Shown: positions 1-7,764, counted from the first letter of the stretch. The stretch: DNA of 27,476 bases from an uncultured Eubacteriales bacterium (GCA_900545405.1 UQYT01000034.1:1-27476); one strand, 5' to 3'. The notes: generated by a model not told the origin, from the letters alone. Numbers and translations: made by a program.

Positions 1-130
1 TTCTTTGGTGCTTGCCCAAAGAAACGGTGTCGAGCCGCCAAAGAAAAGCGCTTTTTTTACCTCGGTGGCTCCACCATCCGCGTGAGCGCTGCAAGTCGGT
101 GGACGGGACGTTCCTCGCCCGACTTGGGGA
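1..130. repeat. Non-coding region with nested inverted repeats
   Basis: No credible gene is seen in the first 224 bases. An inverted pair TTCTTTGG (1-8) and CCAAAGAA (16-23) is followed by another CCAAAGAA (38-45), a 12-bp palindrome AAAAGCGCTTTT (44-55), a small hairpin GGTGG-ct-CCACC (64-75) and a longer-range inverted pair CAAGTCG (92-98) / CGACTTG (120-126). This looks like the right end of a structured intergenic repeat cut by the window edge. Whether it is dispersed in the genome cannot be judged from one copy. Confidence 0.4.
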
Positions 131-186
131 GGGGGCTGGTGCGGGTCGGGGGCGGGGGAACGGCGCACACGCACCGCGCGGATACA

Positions 187-215
187 AAAAAGCGCCCCCA
201 TCCGGGGGCGCTTTT
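187..215 (-). terminator. Intrinsic terminator of ybjQ-like gene
   Basis: A 9-bp GC-rich stem AGCGCCCCC / GGGGGCGCT with a 4-nt loop is flanked by A's on the left (186-190) and T's on the right. Read on the minus strand it ends in a run of T's, just downstream of the stop codon at 225-227. It is symmetric enough to work on both strands. Confidence 0.85.
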
Positions 216-224
216 GCTGTGGAT

Positions 225-542
225 TCAGATTACGACGGCGGTGCCGGAGGCGCTTACCATGAGCATGCCGTTGTCCGTGCCCAGGACCTCGTAGTCGATG
301 TCCACGCCGACTACGGCGTTGGCGCCCATGCGCTCGGCGCGCTGGCACATCTCGTCGAGGGCCTCGTTGCGGGCGTTCTGCAGCTCCTCCTCGTAGCCAG
401 CGCTGCGGCCGCCGAAGAAGTTGCGCAGTCCCGCGCCGATGTCCTTGAACACGTTGATACCGGTTATGACCTCGCCGAAGGCGATGCCGCGGTACTCGCG
501 GATGGGGCTGCCCTCTATCGAATTGGTGGTGGTTACGATCAT
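225..542 (-). CDS. YbjQ-family (UPF0145/DUF74) protein
   Basis: This 105-residue cytosolic protein matches the YbjQ/UPF0145 'heavy-metal-binding' family in length and pattern: N-terminal MIVTTTNSIEG, then a glycine-rich VITGINVFKDI segment, an amphipathic helix and the conserved RMGANAVVGVDIDYEVLG segment near residues 70-87. The family forms ring-shaped oligomers, but its biochemical role is not established, and the metal-binding name is historical. The start is supported by GGGAGG 8 nt upstream. The gene lies about 80 bp downstream of carB on the same strand and has its own promoter-like sequence, so it need not depend on carAB transcription. No signal peptide or membrane segment is seen. 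Confidence 0.85.
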   Translation of the reverse strand: MIVTTTNSIEGSPIREYRGIAFGEVITGINVFKDIGAGLRNFFGGRSAGYEEELQNARNEALDEMCQRAERMGANAVVGVDIDYEVLGTDNGMLMVSASGTAVVI

Positions 543-591
543 CGTGACGTCCTCCCGTAAACTGCAATATTCGGCTCGGAGCCGTGCTTAC

Positions 592-619
592 AGTATATAC
601 ACCCAGCCGCGGCTGTCAA
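592..619 (-). promoter_or_regulatory. Promoter of ybjQ-like gene
   Basis: On the minus strand, TTGACA (614-619) and TATACT (592-597) are separated by 16 bp. The promoter sits immediately after the carB stop codon. The transcript would start near 585 and begin with a 13-nt palindrome (572-584, CGGCTC-G-GAGCCG) that could be a leader hairpin or an operator. Confidence 0.75.
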
Positions 620-623
620 GCCT

Positions 624-3600
624 TTATGCCTGGTGCAGGCGGCCGACCGTGCCGATGTCGAGCAGCTCGGTGTCGTCCGGGGTCAGGTGCTCGTTGAGCA
701 GGGAGATGGCGGCGAGGGCGGTGTCGAGGCTCGTGATGCAGAGGATGCCGCGGCGGATGGCCTGGCGGTGGAGCTCGATGTAGTCGCCCATCGTGTCGTC
801 GTGCAGGGCGCCGGAGTAGATGACAAGGCCGATGCCCGCGCGCTCGAGCATGCCGCCGAGGTCGGCGGTGCGGGTGACGGAGCCGATGTCGAAGGCGTAG
901 CAGCCCAGGGCCTTGATGGCGTTGGCCGTGTCCGGCGTGGCGAACATGTGCAGGTTCTCGGCGTCCAGCTTGCGCACCAGCGGCCCGATCTCGCCGAGCT
1001 GGCGGTTGTCCACGCTCAGCAGCACGCCGCGGCGCGCTCCGCCGGGGGCGCTCAGGAAGGTGTAGCCCGCGGCGCACAGGGCCTTGTACGTCGCCTCGCG
1101 CAGCGTGCGGCCGACGCCGAGCACCTCGCCTGTGGACTTCATCTCGGGCCCGAGCAGGCTGTTCGCGTCCGGCAGCTTCTCGAAGGAGAACACCGGGGCC
1201 TTGACGCCGTAGACCGGCGAGGGCGGCAGCAGGCCGTCCGGGCAGCCCAGCTCCTCGAGCGAGGCGCCCATCATGACGCGGGTTGCGATGTCCACCATGT
1301 GGACGCCCGTGACCTTGCTCAGATAGGGGATGGTGCGCGAGGCGCGGGGGTTGACCTCGATGACGTAGAGCTTGCCCTCGTAGATGAGGTACTGTATATT
1401 CACCAGCCCGCGCGTGCCGAGGGCGAGGGCCAGGCGGCGGGAGCAGTCCGCAACGTGGGCCGTCATCTCGGGCGAGAGGCTCTTGGGCGGGTAGATGGCG
1501 ATGGAGTCGCCGGAGTGGATACCCGCGCGCTCGATGTGCTCCATGATGCCGGGGATGAGCACGCGCTCGCCGTCGGAGATGACGTCGCACTCGAGCTCGG
1601 TGCCGGGCATGTACTTGTCCACGAGCACGGGGTTGGCGATGCCGCCGGAGAGGATGATGCCCATGTAGCGGCGCACGTCGGCCTCCTCGTGGGCGATGAC
1701 CATGTTCTGGCCGCCGATGACGTAGGAGGGGCGCAGCAGCACGGGATAGCCCAGCCGCTCCGCGGCCTCCAGCGCCTCCTCGAGCGTGTTCACGCCGGCG
1801 CCGCGCGGGCGCTCTATGCCCATGGTGCCGAGCAGCGCGTCGAACTTCTCGCGGTCCTCGGCGAGGTCTATGCCCTCGGCGGAGGTGCCGAGGATCTTCA
1901 CGCCCTGTGAGACGAGGAAGTTCGCCAGCGAGATGGCCGTCTGCCCGCCGAAGGCCACGACGACACCGACGGGCTTTTCCACCTCGATGACGCCCATGAC
2001 GTCCTCGGGGCAGAGGGGCTCGAAGTAGAGGCGGGAGGCGGTGTCGTAGTCCGTGGAGACCGTCTCGGGGTTGTTGTTGATGATGACGACGTCGTAGCCC
2101 ATCTTGCGCAGGGTCTGCACGCAGTGGACGGAGCTGTAGTCGAACTCTATGCCCTGGCCGATGCGGATGGGGCCGGAGCCGAGGACGATGACCGTCTCGC
2201 GGCCCTCGGCGCGCTTGGCGCGGGCGTCGCAGCAGCCCTCGGGCACGGAGTAGAAATAGGGCGTGCGGGCCTCGAACTCGGCGGCGCAGGTGTCGACCAT
2301 CTTGTAGGAGAGCGGCGGGCGCTCGGGCGTCTCGCAGCCGGAGATGCGGCTGATGGCGGCGTCCGTGTAGCCGAAGCGGCGGGCGGTCTTGTAGTTTTCC
2401 GCGGTGAGCCCGGCGGCGAGGGAGTCTTCGAGCTGCTTCATGCCCTCGAGCTTGCGCAGGAACCACTCGTCGATGCGTGTCATGTCGTGCAGGGCCTCCA
2501 CGGAGTAGCCGGCCTTGAGCGCCTCGAAGAGGGTGAATATGCGCATGTCGTCCATGTCCATTATGCGCAGGCTGAGCGGGCGGCGGGAGGAGGACTTGCG
2601 GTTTAGCGTGTCCTGCTTTATCTCCGCGCCGCGCACGGCCTTCATCAGCGCGGCCTCGAAGCAGGGGGCGATGGCCATGACCTCGCCCGTGGCCTTCATC
2701 TGGGGGCCGAGGCCGCGGCTCGCGCCGGCGAACTTGTCGAAGGGCCACTTGGGGAACTTCACGACGACGTAGTCCACCGCCGGCTCAAAGCAGGCGAAGG
2801 TCTCGCCGGTGACCTCGTTTTTGATCTCGTCGAGCGTGTAGCCGAGCGCGATCTTCGCGGAGACCTTGGCTATGGGATAGCCGGTCGCCTTGGAGGCGAG
2901 GGCGGAGGAGCGGGAGACGCGGGGGTTGACCTCGATGACGGCGTAGTTCATGCTCTCGGGGTCGAGCGCGAACTGGCAGTTGCAGCCGCCCTCGATGCCG
3001 AGCTTGCCGATTATGGAGAGCGCGGCGGAGCGGAGCATCTGATACTCGCGGTCGGCCAGCGTCAGGGCCGGGGCGACGACGATGGAGTCGCCCGTGTGGA
3101 CGCCGACGGGGTCGACGTTCTCCATGCTGCATATGGTGACGGCGCTGCCCGCGCTGTCGCGCATGACCTCGAACTCGATCTCCTTCCAGCCGAAGATGTA
3201 CTTCTCGACCAGCACCTGGTGTATGGGCGAGGCGTCGAGGCCCGCGGCGGCGACGGTGAGCATCTCCTCCTCGCTGTGGGCTATGCCGCCGCCGGAGCCG
3301 CCGAGGGTGAAGGCGGGGCGGATGATGACGGGGTAGCCGATGGTGTGCGCCGCGGCGAGGGCCGCGGGCAGGGTCTCCGCCGTGCGGGAGGGGATGGTGG
3401 GCTGGCCTATCTCGGCCATGGCGTCCTTGAAGAGCTGCCGGTCCTCGCTCTTGAGGATGGCGTCGATGTTGGTGCCGATGAGCCGGACGCCGTGCTCGCG
3501 CAGGAAGCCGGACTTGTAGAGCTCCATGGCGAGGTTCAGGCCCGTCTGCCCGCCGAGGCCGGCGAGGAGGCTGTCGGGCTTTTCCTTTTCGATTATGCGC

Positions 3601-3824
3601 TCCACCGTGCGCTGGTTGAGCGGCTCGATGTAGACCGTGGCGGCCATGTCGGGGTCGGTCATGATCGTGGCCGGGTTGGAGTTCACCAGCACGGTCTCGA
3701 CGCCCTCCTCCATGAGCAGGCGGCAGGCCTGGGTGCCGGCGTAGTCGAACTCCGCGGCCTGGCCTATGACGATGGGCCCGGAGCCTATGACGAGGACCTT
3801 TTTAATGCTGTTATCCTTAGGCAT
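624..3824 (-). CDS. carB: Carbamoyl phosphate synthase large subunit
   Basis: CarB makes carbamoyl phosphate from bicarbonate, two ATP and ammonia channelled from CarA, feeding pyrimidine and arginine synthesis. The roughly 1066-residue product has the duplicated ATP-grasp layout. The first half starts with GSGPIVIGQAAEFDYAG. The second begins near residue 550 with the matching GSGPIRIGQGIEFDYSS. Each half has an E-(V)-NPR-(V/A)-SRSS/SRTIP active-site stretch. The last ~130 residues form the MGS-like allosteric domain. The chosen start is ATG at 3824, 8 nt after GGGAGG. An upstream GTG at 3830 would be only 2 nt from that site. The start overlaps the carA stop by 8 nt (ATGCCTAA), which suggests translational coupling and matched subunit amounts. 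Confidence 0.97.
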   Translation of the reverse strand: MPKDNSIKKVLVIGSGPIVIGQAAEFDYAGTQACRLLMEEGVETVLVNSNPATIMTDPDMAATVYIEPLNQRTVERIIEKEKPDSLLAGLGGQTGLNLAMELYKSGFLREHGVRLIGTNIDAILKSEDRQLFKDAMAEIGQPTIPSRTAETLPAALAAAHTIGYPVIIRPAFTLGGSGGGIAHSEEEMLTVAAAGLDASPIHQVLVEKYIFGWKEIEFEVMRDSAGSAVTICSMENVDPVGVHTGDSIVVAPALTLADREYQMLRSAALSIIGKLGIEGGCNCQFALDPESMNYAVIEVNPRVSRSSALASKATGYPIAKVSAKIALGYTLDEIKNEVTGETFACFEPAVDYVVVKFPKWPFDKFAGASRGLGPQMKATGEVMAIAPCFEAALMKAVRGAEIKQDTLNRKSSSRRPLSLRIMDMDDMRIFTLFEALKAGYSVEALHDMTRIDEWFLRKLEGMKQLEDSLAAGLTAENYKTARRFGYTDAAISRISGCETPERPPLSYKMVDTCAAEFEARTPYFYSVPEGCCDARAKRAEGRETVIVLGSGPIRIGQGIEFDYSSVHCVQTLRKMGYDVVIINNNPETVSTDYDTASRLYFEPLCPEDVMGVIEVEKPVGVVVAFGGQTAISLANFLVSQGVKILGTSAEGIDLAEDREKFDALLGTMGIERPRGAGVNTLEEALEAAERLGYPVLLRPSYVIGGQNMVIAHEEADVRRYMGIILSGGIANPVLVDKYMPGTELECDVISDGERVLIPGIMEHIERAGIHSGDSIAIYPPKSLSPEMTAHVADCSRRLALALGTRGLVNIQYLIYEGKLYVIEVNPRASRTIPYLSKVTGVHMVDIATRVMMGASLEELGCPDGLLPPSPVYGVKAPVFSFEKLPDANSLLGPEMKSTGEVLGVGRTLREATYKALCAAGYTFLSAPGGARRGVLLSVDNRQLGEIGPLVRKLDAENLHMFATPDTANAIKALGCYAFDIGSVTRTADLGGMLERAGIGLVIYSGALHDDTMGDYIELHRQAIRRGILCITSLDTALAAISLLNEHLTPDDTELLDIGTVGRLHQA

Positions 3825-4899
3825 CTTCACGGCCTCCCATCATGGAAATGAATCTCTCGAACATGCCGCTGCAGTCGAGCGGCCCGCCGTGGGCCTCGGG
3901 GTGGAACTGGAGCGAGAAGGCCCGCTTGCCGGGGTAGTCGAGGCCCTCGCAGGAGCCGTCGTTGACGTTGACGAAGCGCATCACCGCCCCGGAATCGGGC
4001 AGGGAGGCGTTGTCCACCGCGTAGCCGTGGTTCTGGCTGGTGACGTAGACGCGGCCGGTCTTGAGGTCCTTCACCGGCTGGTTCGCGCCGCGGTGGCCGA
4101 ACTTCATCTTCCTGGTGCGCGCGCCGGAGGCTATGGCCATCATCTGGTGGCCCAGGCAGATGCCGAAGGTGGGCAGGGCGTCCATGAGTATCTTTATCTG
4201 CTCTATGCTGTAAGCGTTCTCCTGGGGGTCGCCGGGGCCGTTGGAGAGCATGACGCCGTCGTGCCCGGCGGCGATTATCTGCTCCGCCGGGGTCCTGGCG
4301 GGGTAGAGCGTGACGGCGCAGCCGCGCGCCGTCAGGCAGTCGGCGATGCTGCGCTTGTAGCCGTAGTCGAGCAGCGCCACGGAATAGCGCGCCTCGCCCC
4401 GCGGCGCGAGCAGCACCGGCTCCTTTACCGTGACCTCGTCCACGACGCCCGTGACCCGGTTGGCGCGCACGAGCTCGAGCAGCGCGTCGTCCGGCTCGGC
4501 GTCGGTCACGGCGGCGTTCATGACGCCCTTGGTGCGGATGAGCTGGGTAATGCGGCGCGTGTCCACGCCGCAGATGCCGCAGACCCCCTCCTCGCGAAGG
4601 AAGGTGTCCACATCCACCTCGGCGCGGAAGTTCGAGGGGCTGGGGCAGTATTCCCTCACCACAACGCCGCGCGCGTGGATGTGCGGACTCTCACGGTCCT
4701 CATAGCAAATGCCGTAGTTGCCGAGCATGGGGAAGGTAAAGGTGATGAGCTGGCCCCGATAGCTCGGGTCCGTCAGGCTCTCGGCGCAGCCGGTCATGCC
4801 CGTGGTGAACACAAGCTCGCCCACGCGCGTGCCCGCCGCGCCGAAGCCCTCTCCTTCAAACACCATGCCGTTTTCAAGCAGCAGATAGGCCTTTGACAT
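3817..4899 (-). CDS. carA: Carbamoyl phosphate synthase small subunit (glutaminase)
   Basis: CarA hydrolyses glutamine and passes ammonia to CarB. The 360-residue length is typical. The N-terminal CPSase small-chain domain (about 1-130) contains the GMTGCAESLTDPSYRGQ signature. The C-terminal class I glutamine amidotransferase domain has the nucleophile in GICLGHQ (Cys about 248) and the His/Glu pair in FHPE (about 333-335), so the glutaminase looks active. The ribosome binding site AAAGGAG precedes the ATG. The gene is first in a two-gene operon with carB and is transcribed from a promoter about 100 nt upstream, with a structured leader. A pyrimidine-only or arginine-only specialisation cannot be decided here, since no pyr or arg genes are adjacent. 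Confidence 0.97.
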   Translation of the reverse strand: MSKAYLLLENGMVFEGEGFGAAGTRVGELVFTTGMTGCAESLTDPSYRGQLITFTFPMLGNYGICYEDRESPHIHARGVVVREYCPSPSNFRAEVDVDTFLREEGVCGICGVDTRRITQLIRTKGVMNAAVTDAEPDDALLELVRANRVTGVVDEVTVKEPVLLAPRGEARYSVALLDYGYKRSIADCLTARGCAVTLYPARTPAEQIIAAGHDGVMLSNGPGDPQENAYSIEQIKILMDALPTFGICLGHQMMAIASGARTRKMKFGHRGANQPVKDLKTGRVYVTSQNHGYAVDNASLPDSGAVMRFVNVNDGSCEGLDYPGKRAFSLQFHPEAHGGPLDCSGMFERFISMMGGREDA

Positions 4900-4914
4900 C
4901 GTTGATAGGCTCCT

Positions 4915-4946
4915 TTCACCGCCCGTTTGAGCGGAAATTCGGTGAA
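4915..4946 (-). promoter_or_regulatory. carA leader hairpin abutting the ribosome binding site
   Basis: The inverted repeat TTCACCG / CGGTGAA (7 bp each) encloses a smaller CCG-ctcaaa-CGG pairing. In the carA mRNA it ends directly before AGGAG, so folding or a bound protein could affect translation of carA. This is a structural observation only. No known riboswitch consensus is recognised. Confidence 0.45.
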
Positions 4947-4975
4947 TAACGAATAAATATTCTCGTATAAACTTG

Positions 4976-4996
4976 CAAAAATCGGGCGCAGGCCCG
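4976..4996 (-). terminator. Possible attenuator in the carAB leader
   Basis: On the minus strand a short GC-rich hairpin CGGGC-ctgc-GCCCG is followed by ATTTTT, between the promoter and carA. The five-base-pair stem is short for a terminator, but the GC content and T run fit a weak attenuator. A clear PyrR-binding consensus was not found. Confidence 0.35.
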
Positions 4997-5007
4997 GTCA
5001 GTTCATT

Positions 5008-5036
5008 ATAATACTCGCATTATACGCAGAGGTCAA
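5008..5036 (-). promoter_or_regulatory. carAB promoter
   Basis: On the minus strand, TTGACC (5031-5036) and TATTAT (5008-5013) are separated by 17 bp. Transcription would begin near 5001 and give a leader of about 100 nt before carA. The surrounding 4900-5303 region otherwise holds only this promoter, the leader hairpins and the divergent glycosyltransferase promoter. Confidence 0.75.
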
Positions 5037-5140
5037 GCGCGTTTTTCGTGTTTTTCCGGCTTCGGACAAAGGGTACAAGCCCGCGCCTGCGCGTGAATAA
5101 TAATTTTGCGATATTCACTAACCCGCCCAAACACCGGGGC

Positions 5141-5169
5141 TTGACAGGCGGCGACGTCTGTGATAGATT
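5141..5169 (+). promoter_or_regulatory. Promoter of the glycosyltransferase gene
   Basis: A perfect -35 TTGACA (5141-5146) is separated by 17 bp from TAGATT (5164-5169). The predicted leader is about 125 nt. An isolated exact TATAAT at 5271-5276 lacks a well-spaced -35 (TTGAAT is 21 bp away) and is a weaker alternative. Confidence 0.65.
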
Positions 5170-5281
5170 ATCTCTGGCCAAGTGTGTTAATACAATTAGT
5201 ACACGACGCCTTCCGACGCATTTAATCAAATCTTAAGGCACAGTTGAATCAGTTTTTAAAATTCTGACCCTATAATGATGG

Positions 5282-5302
5282 ACAGATGGGAGGGACATCT
5301 GT
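5282..5302 (+). promoter_or_regulatory. Hairpin presenting the ribosome binding site in its loop
   Basis: A perfect 7-bp inverted repeat ACAGATG / CATCTGT encloses the 7-nt loop GGAGGGA, which is the ribosome binding site of the glycosyltransferase starting at 5304. The ATG at 5286 lies inside the 5' arm of the stem and has no ribosome binding site of its own. Confidence 0.6.
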
Positions 5303-5303
5303 A

Positions 5304-6581
5304 ATGGAAGCCGTAAAGACCATTAACTTTATAATATCTATTGTGTTCATAGTGTGCTATACCTACCAGTTCGTCTACATACTTGTCCCCTTCGTGGTGA
5401 AGGACAAGCGCAAGGGCGAGGCGGTGAGCCACCGTTACGCGGTGCTGGTGTCCGCGAGGAACGAGGAGGCCGTCATCGGCAACCTCATCGAGAGCATCAA
5501 GCGCCAGACCTATGACGGCGGCCTGGTGACCACCTTCGTCGTGGCCGACAACTGCACGGACGACACGGCGCGCGTCGCCGCCGACGCCGGGGCCATAGTC
5601 TTCGAGCGCTTCGACACCGCCAACGTGGGCAAGGGCTACGCCCTCAACTATCTGCTCCACCGCATAGACGAGCTCTTCCCTGAGCGGCCCTTCGACGGCT
5701 ATTTCGTCTTCGACGCGGACGACGTGCTCGAGGAGAACTACATCGAGGAGATGAACAAGGTCTTCTCCCAGGGCTACGGCATCGTCACGAGCTACCGCAA
5801 CTCCAAGAACTTCGGCGACAACTGGATCTCCTCCGGCTACGCGCTGTGGTTCCTGCGCGAGTCGCAGTTCCTCAACCACGCCCGCTTCAACCTCGGCACC
5901 AGCTGCGCCGTCTCCGGCACGGGCTTCCTGTTCTCGCAGAAGGTGCTCGACGACTGCGGCGGCTGGCACTTCCACCTGCTCACCGAGGACATCGAGTTCA
6001 CCGTGCACAGCGTCGTCCGCGGCCTCAAGATAGGCTACTGTCACGACGCCATCCTCTACGACGAGCAGCCCACCGGCTTCCGTCAGTCCTGGCGGCAGCG
6101 CCTGCGCTGGGCGCGGGGCTATCTGCAGGTGTTCGGCAAGTACGGCAAGGACCTCCTGCGCGGCATAGCGCGCGGCAGCTTCTCCTGCTTCGACATGACC
6201 ATGAACATCATGCCCGCCGCCATCCTCTCCTTCATCGGCGTGTTCGCAAACGGCATCGCCGCGGTGTACGGCCTCGTCGCCGGGCAGGACATCAGCGTGA
6301 TAGGCGAGTCGCTGCTCTCCATGCTGCTCAACACCTACCTCACGCTGCTCATCATCGGCGGCTCCGCCACCATAAGCGAGTGGAAGCGCATCTACGCGCC
6401 CGCGTGGAAGAAGGTCGTGTACACCTTCACCTTCCCGCTCTTCATGTTCACCTATATCCCCATTTCCTTTGCCGCGCTGTTTGCCCGCCGCGTGACCTGG
6501 AAGCCGATCGTCCACACCCGGTCGGCCTCCCTGGCGGACATACGCGCTGCGGCCGAGACGCTGACCGGCCGCACCGCCTGA
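5304..6581 (+). CDS. Membrane-bound processive family 2 glycosyltransferase
   Basis: This 425-residue protein has the layout of processive GT2 synthases (cellulose, hyaluronan and poly-GlcNAc synthase type). It has an N-terminal membrane helix (about 7-30), a cytosolic GT-A domain with SARNEEAVI and VVADNCTDDT, the nucleotide-sugar/metal motif D137-A-D-D140, the catalytic TED (D229), the acceptor motif QRLRW (265-269), and then about three C-terminal membrane segments. All four catalytic motifs are intact. The start at 5304 has GGAGGG 9 nt upstream. The gene has its own promoter and terminator and no neighbouring polysaccharide-export or modification genes, so the sugar polymer cannot be named. 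A glycolipid product is possible instead. Confidence 0.85.
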   Translation: MEAVKTINFIISIVFIVCYTYQFVYILVPFVVKDKRKGEAVSHRYAVLVSARNEEAVIGNLIESIKRQTYDGGLVTTFVVADNCTDDTARVAADAGAIVFERFDTANVGKGYALNYLLHRIDELFPERPFDGYFVFDADDVLEENYIEEMNKVFSQGYGIVTSYRNSKNFGDNWISSGYALWFLRESQFLNHARFNLGTSCAVSGTGFLFSQKVLDDCGGWHFHLLTEDIEFTVHSVVRGLKIGYCHDAILYDEQPTGFRQSWRQRLRWARGYLQVFGKYGKDLLRGIARGSFSCFDMTMNIMPAAILSFIGVFANGIAAVYGLVAGQDISVIGESLLSMLLNTYLTLLIIGGSATISEWKRIYAPAWKKVVYTFTFPLFMFTYIPISFAALFARRVTWKPIVHTRSASLADIRAAAETLTGRTA

Positions 6582-6603
6582 GCGCAGCACTCTTTCCCCC
6601 ATC

Positions 6604-6635
6604 GCCCCGCCCGACCATGGGCGGGGCATTTTTTT
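6604..6635 (+). terminator. Terminator of the glycosyltransferase gene
   Basis: A perfect 9-bp stem GCCCCGCCC / GGGCGGGGC with a 6-nt loop is followed by seven T's, about 20 bp after the stop codon. Confidence 0.92.
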
Positions 6636-6648
6636 GCGCGCGGGCCGC

Positions 6649-6678
6649 AAAAAAGCCGTCCGGTTTGAGCCGGACGGC
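6649..6678 (-). terminator. Terminator of gap
   Basis: A perfect 9-bp stem GCCGTCCGG / CCGGACGGC with a 6-nt loop lies next to A6 (6649-6654), which reads as six T's on the minus strand after the gap stop codon. Convergent genes here each have their own hairpin. Confidence 0.92.
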
Positions 6679-6694
6679 TTTTGCACTTGCGTGA

Positions 6695-7708
6695 TTACTT
6701 GTTGCGGACGGAGTCGATATACTTGGTGAGGTCGAGCATCTTGTTGGAGAAGCCCCACTCGTTGTCGTACCAGGCGACGAGCTTGACGAAGTTGGGGTTC
6801 AGGCTGATGCCGGCGTTCGCGTCGAAGATGGAGGTGTGGGGATCGGTGCGGAAGTCGGAGGAGACGACCTCCTCGTCGGTGTAAGCCAGGACACCGGCCA
6901 TCGGGCCCTCGGCGGCCTCCTTGACGGCGGCGCAGATCTCATCATAGCTGGCGCCCTTCTCGAGGCGGCAGGTCAGGTCGACGATGGAGACATCGGCGCT
7001 GGGGATACGCATGGACATGCCGGTCAGCTTGCCCTTCAGCTCGGGGATGACCTTGCCGACAGCCTTGGCGGCGCCGGTGGTGGAGGGGATGATGTTCTCG
7101 AAGCAGCTGCGGCTCAGGCGCCAGTTCTTCTTGGAGAAGGCGTCGACGACGTTCTGGGTGGCGGTGCCGGCGTGGACGGTGGTCATGAGGCCCTCGATGA
7201 TGCCGAACTTGTCGTTGATGACCTTGGCGAGAGGAGCCAGGCAGTTGGTGGTGCAGGAGGCGTTGGAGACGACGGTCATGCTGGGGTCATACTTGTCGAG
7301 GTTGACGCCGCAGACGAACATCGGGGTGTCGTCCTTGGAGGGGCCGGAGAGCACGACGACCTTGGCGCCGGCGTCCAGATGCGGCTGAGCGGCTTCCTTG
7401 GTGAGGAACTTGCCGGTGCACTCGAGGACGTAATCAACGCCCAGCTCGCCCCAGGGGAGCTGAGAGGGGTCGCGGCTGTTGAGGAGCTTGACGTTCTTGC
7501 CGTTCACGACGAGGTTGCCGTCGACGACCTCGACGGTGCCGTTGAAGCGGCCGTGGACGGAGTCATACTTCGTAGCGTAAGCGAGCTGCTCGGGAGTCTT
7601 GTCGGGGGCGTTCACGGCGACGATCTCGACGTCGTCACGGACGATGCCGGCGCGGAAGACCAGACGGCCGATGCGGCCGAAGCCATTGATGCCTATTCTG
7701 ATGCTCAT
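6695..7708 (-). CDS. gap: Glyceraldehyde-3-phosphate dehydrogenase (type I)
   Basis: The enzyme oxidises glyceraldehyde-3-phosphate to 1,3-bisphosphoglycerate in central carbon metabolism. The 337-residue product has the Rossmann start GINGFGRIGRL, the catalytic Cys152 in SNASCTTNC and His179 in TVHAGTATQ, and the C-terminal WYDNEWGFSN. The start at 7708 is set by GGAGGA just upstream. The ATG at 7723 lies in front of that ribosome binding site. Some residues are unusual. The Asp after VAVN that selects NAD is Ala34, the Gly/Leu-Pro pair near 187-188 of the family numbering is Ala190-Phe191, and the GGRAA-type loop reads LSRSCFEN. It could therefore use NADP or both cofactors. It stands alone, without pgk or tpi nearby. 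Confidence 0.96.
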   Translation of the reverse strand: MSIRIGINGFGRIGRLVFRAGIVRDDVEIVAVNAPDKTPEQLAYATKYDSVHGRFNGTVEVVDGNLVVNGKNVKLLNSRDPSQLPWGELGVDYVLECTGKFLTKEAAQPHLDAGAKVVVLSGPSKDDTPMFVCGVNLDKYDPSMTVVSNASCTTNCLAPLAKVINDKFGIIEGLMTTVHAGTATQNVVDAFSKKNWRLSRSCFENIIPSTTGAAKAVGKVIPELKGKLTGMSMRIPSADVSIVDLTCRLEKGASYDEICAAVKEAAEGPMAGVLAYTDEEVVSSDFRTDPHTSIFDANAGISLNPNFVKLVAWYDNEWGFSNKMLDLTKYIDSVRNK

Positions 7709-7764
7709 TTGATATTCCTCCATATCTGAAAATGTAATGAACCGGTTTTATTTTTGCCGGAAGT

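Noticed and set aside
885..891. Single TGTCGAA Spo0A-box matches within carB, and similar ones in the glycosyltransferase gene
   Set aside because: They are isolated, inside coding DNA, and expected by chance from common codons. They have no promoter context and no tandem arrangement.
616..2748. Long minus-strand reading frame (710 codons) rich in Arg, His and Gly
   Set aside because: It is an alternate-frame shadow of carB in GC-rich DNA. Composition is unlike any protein family and carB in this region is complete and conserved.
5020..5236. Short overlapping frames on both strands in the carA/glycosyltransferase interval
   Set aside because: They overlap both promoters, lack ribosome sites and resemble no family. 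The region is regulatory.
5271..5276. Exact TATAAT just before the glycosyltransferase gene as main promoter
   Set aside because: The only -35-like hexamer (TTGAAT) is 21 bp away. The TTGACA-17-TAGATT promoter further upstream is better, though a minor start here is not excluded.
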